Below, piece by piece: positions 18,801 through 24,716 of a stretch of DNA of 44,527 bases. The notes below the pieces were generated by a model. It ran no database searches and was not told the DNA's origin. It saw only the letters and a program-made list of their open reading frames with translations. Location: positions 1-44,527 of IMG/VR virus record IMGVR_UViG_3300050821_001709; one strand, given 5' to 3'. Source of the DNA: a virus. How positions within the stretch are numbered: position 1 is the first letter of the stretch; each line of letters opens with the position of its first letter. The translations under genes and the position numbers were made by a program.

Positions 18801-20457
18801 TATACCTTTGAATTTTAATAATTCCAATAACCTTGACAGTTCCAGATAAGGGTGTAAAAGTTCTTACATGAGTAACCCCCTGAAAAGTATCACCATGATT
18901 ATAGGTTATAGCATTATAAATTATGCTTCCACTACCCAATACTTGATACCACTGATCTTTCATTATAAAATTATTCCCAGTAGTAACATAAGGGTTATTT
19001 TCTGGCCTCAATTCTATGTGTCCATGAATAGGATAGCCAGCAGGAATATCTGTTTTCAATGGTGGATTAAATCTTGTGGAAAAATTTGTTGTTGGAAAAG
19101 AGAATATATCAGTTGGAACTAAATACTCTACAAGATTAACTTGTGTGCCTGATGCAGGTGCGCTTGGATCCCAATCAAAATTAAATCCAGCCGTAATATT
19201 TCCTTCAAAAAGTCTATTTTTTAATGTCGTTAATGTCTTTACTCTATCAACATCTGCTGGTTCAACTTCTAACGCATCAAGTGGGCCAGTTCCGGCAGGT
19301 AAAATTTGAATATTTTCATTGCCCTTTAATAAAACATCTATGGCTGGTTTACCATTTGAATCTATATAAACTCCTTCTGCTATTACGCTTTCCCAAAAGA
19401 CAATAGGATTATTTGGAATTTGATAGGCATCAGTTTCTACATAAGCAACACGTATCTTAAAAAAATTAGTATCTACTCCAGATATAGTATATTTTAATGC
19501 TTTTGTTGTAACTACTGTGGATGGATGACCTATATAATTAGCGTAGGCTATTGGTTGATTTGGAGTAGAGCCAAGAGGATCTTCAACCGTTACATGAACG
19601 CCTTGTGATAGATAACTCCAATCTGTCAGAAATCCATCACTTGTTTCTAATTGATAAGCTATTTGATAATCTGCACATTTTAATTCACCACCTTGCTGCC
19701 ATCCTTTGAAAAATATGTTTCCAAGTGCTTTAAATGGAACTTGGTCAAGTGTAGCTACATTGGGCTGATATAGAACTACTATTGTAGTTCCTGTTGAAGT
19801 ATAAGTAGTATTAAATCCATTTGTTGTAAATACAGTACCCAATATTTCATTGGGACCATAAAAATTGCCGGAAGCAACAGGATATTCTACTCTACCCTGA
19901 AGTACCATGTAAGATGTTGGTGGAACTATAATCAATGAGCCACTTGGTATATTAGCAGGTGGATTAAGAAAAGTATTAATAGCTCTATTAGCAATATTTA
20001 ACGCACGTGGAGGATTATAATTATCTGTCCAATAAACTCTTTCTATGTTTTCATTTTCTTTCTGTATCCTGCACTCTTTACCTATCATGTGCGCCTGAGT
20101 AAAATTCAGATCTCTATGATTATAAATAGGAACGTATGCGTTTATAAGGGGAAATAATGGTTGCAGTGTATCAATATTAAGATAAACAACACCAACCTCT
20201 CCATTGCCACCTGCACCTGTACTATCAGTAGAGAACACAACAAATTTTTCTCCCTGAATGGTCCAACCAATAGGCCTGTAATTTGGATTAAGCTGAAAGA
20301 GTATTGAATTGCCTTTTATTATTTCTGCGGAATAGGTATTTTGACTATCAGAGATGACACGAAAATTCATCATGTCTCTAACAGTATTTTCGGGTTGCAG
20401 GCTTATTTCATTTTCATTCACCCAGCCAGAGGTAAACATTGACTGCTTTATACTCAT
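15898..20457 (-). CDS. Tail stabilization / muzzle-like protein
   Basis: A 1519-residue protein. The N-terminal part ('NTVRDMMNFRVISDSQNTYS', 'IKGNSILFQLNPNYRPIG') and 'ENIERVYWTDNYNPPRALNI' near residue 145 match the pattern I know from the 'stabilization protein' of crAss-like phages, which forms the tail muzzle. Residues ~503-545 carry a small beta module ('YQVLGSGSIIYNAITYNHG') shared with two connector-region proteins. A diverged copy may lie at ~183-215. Residues ~1300-1370 hold two tandem motifs ending in 'PTHWMAIN' and 'VAHWVLIND', reminiscent of CBM5/12-like carbohydrate-binding repeats. Its start shares one base with the upstream stop. The assignment rests on pattern, length and gene order. 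Confidence 0.7.
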   Translation of the reverse strand: MSIKQSMFTSGWVNENEISLQPENTVRDMMNFRVISDSQNTYSAEIIKGNSILFQLNPNYRPIGWTIQGEKFVVFSTDSTGAGGNGEVGVVYLNIDTLQPLFPLINAYVPIYNHRDLNFTQAHMIGKECRIQKENENIERVYWTDNYNPPRALNIANRAINTFLNPPANIPSGSLIIVPPTSYMVLQGRVEYPVASGNFYGPNEILGTVFTTNGFNTTYTSTGTTIVVLYQPNVATLDQVPFKALGNIFFKGWQQGGELKCADYQIAYQLETSDGFLTDWSYLSQGVHVTVEDPLGSTPNQPIAYANYIGHPSTVVTTKALKYTISGVDTNFFKIRVAYVETDAYQIPNNPIVFWESVIAEGVYIDSNGKPAIDVLLKGNENIQILPAGTGPLDALEVEPADVDRVKTLTTLKNRLFEGNITAGFNFDWDPSAPASGTQVNLVEYLVPTDIFSFPTTNFSTRFNPPLKTDIPAGYPIHGHIELRPENNPYVTTGNNFIMKDQWYQVLGSGSIIYNAITYNHGDTFQGVTHVRTFTPLSGTVKVIGIIKIQRYTGKYDIIPIEGDFADSKGQMADFYLRSHWRAETYRFGVLLWKKRGQPQYVKWLADKTIPHQYETTGGINFRLAEPEIYVADAGSPPYTGTDGINLHTSLRHIGLSIDDLDFNTLAANLGTTFDKLGDFFDGFSIVRAPRDKQILCQGLWYPTVIENTATVPQITEALFNLTSNPLFQPQGPRPDVYQLFSPEVQFAFNNDAVAPKAGDVMDIADYLAPNPGLSLFEQCEGILDTNNFHFYQKQYTQIAATADDYPKNSGPSLLNPSGSIFVNAGATGLFPPNAKYIFNNQTTAQDHNGVGQITYVIELDKGPFTPIGFGWPIKYTANNGLTPQKALVNYVRPKGNLYGGNTESAKASTLYAYVGHFQAFDTGFMAHLASTSGGKAVGKARGIQVFGGDCFVQMYATERIMGNKPAANQISCATVFPVESSVNTNLREGTFFNKDRNYEPPENVGNGINWAGPPLRPEQYIVNKAYSSTFDLAPYVRYPSQPIGFIPARQFEHRVIYSLMKVDGEIIDNYRIFLPLNYIDLEGWTGQINNLRAKHGRLFYWQDNGFGYIPVLERELSTGVTGLPVTLGTGGVAQRYDEFNNFFGNQHKHGLCETEDDFYWFDNRRKAFCFASTGGQLIEVSTIKGLRSFLKNNVVGPVALNDNPILGGGIWAEYNGMYKEVVMNFKNVDFGDFTIAYNTLNKHFSGRYSFTPGITLDFYDHYISTNPDLAPPIRGNTSYNISDVVSIFLYPVIIPAHLYNLGDHVSEGQINYVNILSYTSATPPIQPSLDPTHWMAINTLAQGTGNYINIVPYTTNITPTQPFVDVAHWVLINDIRDVWMHNRLGDQISNHYGKVDDAFLVKIMNDNYSVTKVIDNIKQNSDSNFWSSIIYNNTTQIGSDLGIDIITNKDFRLIDKSWYYNIPFDDISQSRLVDGWLSGKFVKDNRALSIITGLLDPTTSKNEILKVVSMIYTYRKTY

Positions 20458-21197
20458 TATCTACCCCAATATATATCGTTATACTTCCATAGAGCTATAC
20501 CTATACCACTTAATGGATTATTAATCATTCCTGTTATTTCTCTCATATCTGATGCACTTGGATCACCATCTTCTGCCCTTGCATTTCTACATTTACGGTT
20601 CCATTCTTTTCTCAAATCCATAATAACATTTTCCTGTATTTTATATTCAGGATCAAACCAACGAGTTCTTAAAGAATGTTTATATTCTATATATTGAGCA
20701 ATGGCATCTACATGGTTTTCATTGATAAGTGGAAATCCCTTTTCATCAACTTCATAAGCCAAATATTGTATAGTAATCTTTTGCTGGTCAAAATCACCAG
20801 ATAAAATAATTTTATTGCCTTGTATGTGCCATCTAACGCCTGTAACATTTACAGTCATATAGGGATCAATAACTATAAATCCTGCATTAGTATCTATCTG
20901 AGCATTGCCTCCTGAAAAGAAATTTATAGCACTGTTAAATTGTAAACCACAATTACAACCATGATCGCCTAATAGAATAGCTATTACCGCCACTGCACTA
21001 CAAGGCAATTCTGCCGTACAATGGTCAACATCTAATACACAGATAGTTTTTTTATAAGCATAATAGCTGCCTATTTTCCTATCCGCTTCTACACCCCACA
21101 CAGTATATAAAGGAACATCCCTTGTGTTTTGGCTATTCATATTGTCCATAGCAGCATTCACTGCATTGGACATGGATATTTTCTTTTTAATGCTCAT
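20457..21197 (-). CDS. Tail/connector-region structural protein
   Basis: A 246-residue protein between the IHF-like gene and the muzzle-like gene, overlapping them by four bases and one base. The middle is beta-rich with a Cys cluster ('DVDHCTAELPCS', 'DHGCNCGLQF'). The C-terminal ~80 residues are helical and charged ('KIQENVIMDLRKEWNRKCRN'). In crAss-like phages this position holds a tail tubular or ring protein next to the muzzle, so a tail-stem role is likely. No domain is recognised with certainty. Confidence 0.55.
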   Translation of the reverse strand: MSIKKKISMSNAVNAAMDNMNSQNTRDVPLYTVWGVEADRKIGSYYAYKKTICVLDVDHCTAELPCSAVAVIAILLGDHGCNCGLQFNSAINFFSGGNAQIDTNAGFIVIDPYMTVNVTGVRWHIQGNKIILSGDFDQQKITIQYLAYEVDEKGFPLINENHVDAIAQYIEYKHSLRTRWFDPEYKIQENVIMDLRKEWNRKCRNARAEDGDPSASDMREITGMINNPLSGIGIALWKYNDIYWGR

Positions 21198-21574
21198 ACG
21201 TAACGATAATCAATAAGTTTATTTTTTACCATTTCTTTAACTTCTGCCTTAATTTTTGGTAATATTTTACATTCAATTTTTTCTCTTTTTATCGCTTCTA
21301 TCGGTTCAAAATCCAACTTGTACCATGTGCCATTTATATAAAAACTCTTTTCTTTTGTAACTTTTAGTTTTGGAGCTGAATGAGCCTTTACTATTTTAAG
21401 CGTCCCAAAATTTGGAACAAACCATTCAAAACCCTTAACTATTGCCTCTCTTACTTCTTTAATATAATCTGCGAGTATTTTTCTTGATACTACTTGATTA
21501 AATTCAGTATAAACTAATGTGGCATTAGTAATTGCCGTTTGCTTTTCTTCTTTAGTCCCTCTATGCTTTCTCAC
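21194..21574 (-). CDS. Small IHF/HU-like protein (tentative)
   Basis: A 126-residue basic protein. The segment 'SRKILADYIKEVREAIVKGF' followed by 'EWFVPNFGTLKIVKAH' has the helix-helix-beta pattern of HU/IHF-type proteins (helical dimer part, then 'G....PNFG.L'). IHF-like genes lie between connector and muzzle genes in crAss-like phages, as here. It overlaps the upstream gene by 14 bases and the downstream gene by four, so it belongs to a tight structural operon. It may bind packaged DNA or act in tail assembly. The assignment is tentative. Confidence 0.5.
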   Translation of the reverse strand: MRKHRGTKEEKQTAITNATLVYTEFNQVVSRKILADYIKEVREAIVKGFEWFVPNFGTLKIVKAHSAPKLKVTKEKSFYINGTWYKLDFEPIEAIKREKIECKILPKIKAEVKEMVKNKLIDYRYV

Positions 21575-22391
21575 CCTGCATCACTATTAATTCATCCTGA
21601 CTATCATTACGTATGTCTGATACTTGTGATTCTTCTATCTTAAAGTCTTGTGTTAATATCTTTAACATTATCATTTCTGCCAAAGTAAATGACATTGGAT
21701 ATTCATCATCAACCGTAAATGGTCTTATTTGATTAACCAGTTGTACTTTGCCTGTACCTAAAAAAACAGAATTAACCGCTGTAAACGTTTGTGGTGCGTT
21801 ATATTGTATTGCATTATGTACAATAGTACCAGATTGTACTTGATAAAGAGTGCCTATTACAAGTGTTCCAGACACTTTATCTGTAGTATCATAAATAGTC
21901 CCTTCTAAAGGATTGTCAAGGATAAGTATAGGATTAAGGAAGTCTACAAGGCTATTTACATAGATAGATGTACCTACTTTAAAATAATAATCGAATCTTG
22001 TCCTTAGTGAACCTTGTACAAAATCAAAAAATCTCGGTTGACTCACCGGATAATATGTAATCTGCTTGGTCGCAGAACTCATACGATATATCCCAGCATT
22101 GCTCGGCAGTTGTACTACTGTAGGAATAGTTATCTTGCTCAAAGTAACTGATGAGATAGGTATGATCGGATCGTCCGCTGACGTTACTGTAGTAGTTGGG
22201 ATCGAGCCCATATCTTGCAACCATGATGTATCCGTATCTAAAGTTTTTGAATAATTCTGTCTTATTGCTATTGCACGATAGCGATTGATTAGATGCTCTA
22301 TGTGGCGTGGATTTACCCGAAAGTCCTTACTTATCTTAGATTTTTGTAGAAGTAAAAGAATATCACTCCTATAATTTTTCAGCGAGGCCAT
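21561..22391 (-). CDS. Head-tail connector / ring-type structural protein
   Basis: A 276-residue protein. The N-terminus is helical ('SDILLLLQKSKISKDFRVNP', 'IEHLINRYRAIAIRQNY'). A beta core follows. Residues ~176-218 are a beta module ('LYQVQSGTIVHNAIQYNAP', 'QTFTAVNSVFLGTGKV') that recurs in the 257-residue protein at 26.4 kb and in the muzzle-like protein. The C-terminus is helical ('FTLAEMIMLKILTQDFKIEE'). It is the first gene after a terminator-promoter element and heads the overlapping connector operon. The ring or connector role follows from size and gene order in related phages. Confidence 0.55.
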   Translation of the reverse strand: MASLKNYRSDILLLLQKSKISKDFRVNPRHIEHLINRYRAIAIRQNYSKTLDTDTSWLQDMGSIPTTTVTSADDPIIPISSVTLSKITIPTVVQLPSNAGIYRMSSATKQITYYPVSQPRFFDFVQGSLRTRFDYYFKVGTSIYVNSLVDFLNPILILDNPLEGTIYDTTDKVSGTLVIGTLYQVQSGTIVHNAIQYNAPQTFTAVNSVFLGTGKVQLVNQIRPFTVDDEYPMSFTLAEMIMLKILTQDFKIEESQVSDIRNDSQDELIVMQGEKA

Positions 22392-22409
22392 ATTAAATAT
22401 TATATATTA

Positions 22410-22441
22410 CAAATATAATAAAAATAAAAGGGAGAAAACAA
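22410..22441 (-). promoter_or_regulatory. Bacteroidota-type promoter in front of the connector operon
   Basis: The minus strand reads TTG, 21 bases, then TATATTTG, matching -33 TTG and -7 TAnnTTTG. The TTG lies in the loop of the terminator hairpin at 22430-22455. Predicted transcription starts about 14 bases before the ATG at 22391. The same layout recurs at 24651-24680. Confidence 0.6.
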
Positions 22442-22455
22442 TTAAGTTTTCTCCC
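22418..22455 (-). terminator. Rho-independent terminator after the 341-residue gene
   Basis: The hairpin GGGAGAAAAC (22430-22439), AATTAA loop, GTTTTCTCCC (22446-22455) is a perfect 10-base-pair stem. On the minus strand it is followed by a T-rich tract (CTTTTATTTTTATT). It lies 27 bases past the stop of the gene at 22482 and so ends that transcript. Confidence 0.8.
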
Positions 22456-22481
22456 TCTTTTATCAACCATTTTCCTATCGA

Positions 22482-23507
22482 TTAAATGTTAATCATTGTA
22501 GGGAAGTTTGCAAGCATAGCCGCATCAAATGCGCCATAACCAGCAGCACCTTCATTAGCATACACTACTTGTACTCTACGTGCACCAACCAAAACTCCAC
22601 TTGAAGCATTGTCAGGAGCAAGAATAGAATCAACAACTATATATTGAGTATAGTTATTAGATGCTATTACCAACTCAAAAGTTGGGAAAGAGAACAAACC
22701 TTGACGTAAGTTATCGCTCAACAATTCTTTTTGAGGAACTTCATCAACTAATCTTGAACCAATACCACGACTGATAACACCAGCAGTTGTAATAACTAAA
22801 TCGCTTGCTGCAAATCCTTTAGTAACAAGTACTGTATTTGGACCTTGGAACAAACCTTTAGTATAAGCAGAGAAATAACCACCAATATCAATGATTCTTA
22901 GACCTAATCCTAATACTGGAGGAGCACTTGTTGTAGTTGTAGCACCACTTGTTTGACCAGTGATTACTTCTCCGTTTACGAATAAACCAGAGAATACTGC
23001 AATGGTCATATTTCCTGCTACATCGGATACAAAATATCCTTTTGCGCCAGAAGTTCCACCTGTTACTACTTCATGTAAAACAAATGTTCCTACTACTGCA
23101 CCATGTGTAATGGTAATAACAGAACCAGCATTAGCACGTGCCGATGCTGTATTGTTAATTTTTGTTGCAATAGAGAAATAGATGTTGTATTTATCTGTTG
23201 CAGGGCTTCCCGATAATACCGCCGGAGCAGTAGCACCAAAGAATGTTAATTGATTTTGAGCACCTTCTCTACGATTACCAGTATTGCCTATTGCAACTTG
23301 GTATTTAGAGAATGCTACAATAGCTGCTGCACTTGTAACAGTTACCACTTGACGAATTTCTGCAATAGAGTGTGCTCTTGTTGCTGAAAGAACTTGTGTT
23401 TGAAGAACTGGAAACCAGCCAGAAACCTGTACGGACCCGGCAGTTAAAACAGAATCTCCTGCTACCTCATTATTCAAGAGGTATGCACGAACTACTTTTG
23501 ATTCCAT
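22482..23507 (-). CDS. Virion structural protein, short paralogue
   Basis: A 341-residue protein that aligns nearly end to end with residues 1-341 of the 559-residue protein at 24717-26396. Shared blocks include 'KVVRA.LLNNE', 'YQVAIGNTGNRREGAQ', 'EVVTGGTSGAKGY', 'GQTSGAT', 'TAGVISRGIG', 'LLS.NL.QGLFSFPT' and 'NEGA.GY.AF.A.ML.NFPTM'. It lacks the C-terminal ice-binding-like domain of its partner. The two genes were adjacent before the endonuclease genes entered between them. Its own terminator follows. Position suggests a capsid or connector decoration protein. Confidence 0.7.
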   Translation of the reverse strand: MESKVVRAYLLNNEVAGDSVLTAGSVQVSGWFPVLQTQVLSATRAHSIAEIRQVVTVTSAAAIVAFSKYQVAIGNTGNRREGAQNQLTFFGATAPAVLSGSPATDKYNIYFSIATKINNTASARANAGSVITITHGAVVGTFVLHEVVTGGTSGAKGYFVSDVAGNMTIAVFSGLFVNGEVITGQTSGATTTTSAPPVLGLGLRIIDIGGYFSAYTKGLFQGPNTVLVTKGFAASDLVITTAGVISRGIGSRLVDEVPQKELLSDNLRQGLFSFPTFELVIASNNYTQYIVVDSILAPDNASSGVLVGARRVQVVYANEGAAGYGAFDAAMLANFPTMINI

Positions 23508-23532
23508 GATTAAAAAATATTAAATTTAATTA

Positions 23533-23562
23533 TTTAGTTGTGTGCCCTATGGCACCACTAAA
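23533..23562 (-). other. Leader hairpin between endonuclease gene and structural gene
   Basis: TTTAGT and ACTAAA form a 6-base-pair outer stem. Inside it, on the minus strand, GTGCC-ATAG-GGCAC forms a second stem. It lies 26 bases upstream of the ATG at 23507 and 15 bases after the stop of the HNH-AP2 gene. It may end the endonuclease transcript or shield the 5' end of the structural mRNA. A T-rich run follows at some distance, so it is not a textbook terminator. Confidence 0.45.
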
Positions 23563-23576
23563 TTAGTAAATTTTTT

Positions 23577-24302
23577 TTAATCTATTATATTTATATCGGA
23601 AAGTTTCCCATTATATTTAATCACTCCTTCGTTGTGCGCTATGGCAGCATCCTTTTCATCTTCAAAATATCCCAAATGTTTTACTTTATTATTTATGCGA
23701 ACTGAAGCAACCCACTTACCTATTTTCATTTTTCGTGTTTCCTTATGCCAACTAACCCCCTTGTATTTACTTCTTTTATAAGCATGAATAATATTGCATC
23801 TATCTGTAATTATCATTTCTTCCAATTTTTTGATAGGAATATTTATTTCATTAGGACAAAAATAGTCTGATAATTCTAATCCTTTTTTATTATAGGCATG
23901 AGCCGCAGCCTCCTCTGTTCTATAATACCCACAAAAATGTTTCTTACCATTCATTCGGCAATATGATAACCATGTTTTTGTTTCTTCTCTAAAATAGACA
24001 CCTTTATATTTATTTTTTGTATTTTTTCGCTTTTCCTGATTATGACTATTGCCTTTTTTATCTGTTATTCTAATATTATCTCTTGTATTATTTAATTTTA
24101 TTCTATCGATATGATCTGATATTTCACCTGATTTAATTTGTTTAATTAAATGGTGCATTTTTGTTTCTTTTCCATTTATTTTTGTTGCTGCATAACCACC
24201 CGAAATCCACCACCGATGTTTATTTATCCAATCATAATCTGAATCATCAACTTGGGCAAATTTACCATTTCCGTGTATTCCGTGTAATTTAATATGTTTC
24301 AT
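23577..24302 (-). CDS. HNH homing endonuclease with two AP2 DNA-binding domains
   Basis: A 241-residue protein. HNH core: 'MHHLI' (His 50-51), 'DHIDR' (Asp 63, His 64), 'NNTRDNIRI' (Asn 71-76). Two AP2-type three-strand domains follow: residues ~98-145 ('YKGVYFREETKTWLSYCR', 'CGYYRTEEAAAHAYN') and ~178-235 ('YKGVSWHKET', 'HLGYFEDEKDAAIAHN'). Such enzymes nick or cut DNA at a target and spread by homing. The gene is free-standing, between two paralogous structural genes, and no intron core is visible. The gap to the 75-residue gene upstream is five bases. Confidence 0.9.
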   Translation of the reverse strand: MKHIKLHGIHGNGKFAQVDDSDYDWINKHRWWISGGYAATKINGKETKMHHLIKQIKSGEISDHIDRIKLNNTRDNIRITDKKGNSHNQEKRKNTKNKYKGVYFREETKTWLSYCRMNGKKHFCGYYRTEEAAAHAYNKKGLELSDYFCPNEINIPIKKLEEMIITDRCNIIHAYKRSKYKGVSWHKETRKMKIGKWVASVRINNKVKHLGYFEDEKDAAIAHNEGVIKYNGKLSDINIID

Positions 24303-24307
24303 ACTAT

Positions 24308-24535
24308 TTATTTTATTTTGTTTCCATATTTCTTACTTTCTGCATGACAATATCTATGTGGTATTTTATACCAGTATATTAATACTGGACTTTTGCCTTT
24401 ATCTAAATACATTTTTCTAACACCAATAACTTTTCTAACTATTAATGCAGGACCATCATATTCTGATCCATCATAAATTACTTGTGCATTTTTTGGCATT
24501 TTTTGTAATTCTTCAATTAATTTTTTGACTGTCAT
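24308..24535 (-). CDS. Small hypothetical protein of the 'MTVKKLIEELQKMP' type
   Basis: A 75-residue protein starting 'MTVKKLIEELQKMPKNAQV', a pattern very common in short phage hypotheticals: an N-terminal helix with 'L..MP.(N/D)A.V', then a beta strand ('IYDGSEYDGPALIVRKVIGV'). It lies between the kissing-loop leader RNA and the HNH-AP2 gene and is probably carried with that insertion. Function unknown. Confidence 0.65.
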   Translation of the reverse strand: MTVKKLIEELQKMPKNAQVIYDGSEYDGPALIVRKVIGVRKMYLDKGKSPVLIYWYKIPHRYCHAESKKYGNKIK

Positions 24536-24567
24536 GTTTTTTGTTTTTAATTGTTTATAAAATAAAA

Positions 24568-24644
24568 AATCCCCTTGATAGTGCAGCTATCTCAGGGATT
24601 AGTAAAGGCTTGCGCCAATATTTTTTTGAATTGCTGCACAATTC
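24568..24644 (-). ncRNA. Kissing-loop leader RNA, copy A
   Basis: Two hairpins lie 5' of the 75-residue and HNH-AP2 genes. Read on the minus strand, hairpin 1 (24644-24628) is GAATT-GTGCAGC-AATTC. Hairpin 2 (24600-24568) has outer stem AATCCC/GGGATT and inner stem GATA/TATC closing the loop GCTGCAC. The two 7-base loops are exact reverse complements, so they can kiss. Hairpin 2 is followed by TTTTTTATTTT, like a terminator. Copy B at 34770-34842 has the same plan with different loop bases that still pair. Promoter TATATTTG lies just upstream, so the RNA would start almost at hairpin 1. Confidence 0.65.
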
Positions 24645-24650
24645 TATGCT

Positions 24651-24680
24651 CAAATATACAAAAATAAAATGGGATAACAA
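24651..24680 (-). promoter_or_regulatory. Bacteroidota-type promoter of the endonuclease module
   Basis: The minus strand reads TTG, 19 bases, then TATATTTG. The TTG lies in the loop (AACAATTAAG) of the terminator at 24666-24697. Predicted start is about 24645, so the transcript would open directly with hairpin 1 of leader RNA copy A. Confidence 0.6.
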
Positions 24681-24697
24681 TTAAGTCATCCCATTTT
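24660..24697 (-). terminator. Rho-independent terminator after the DUF3494 fusion gene
   Basis: AAAATGGGAT (24666-24675) pairs with ATCCCATTTT (24688-24697) in a 10-base-pair stem. On the minus strand it ends in TTTTATTTTTG. It lies 20 bases past the stop at 24717. The A-rich flank on the other side could make it bidirectional. Confidence 0.75.
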
Positions 24698-24716
24698 TTA
24701 TTATTAATCCTATTAA

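Noticed and set aside
24568-24644. Purine-riboswitch-like or pistol-ribozyme-like fold
   Set aside because: Two kissing 7-base loops recall the purine riboswitch, but there is no enclosing P1 helix or three-way junction core; the extra hairpin and order expected for pistol are missing.
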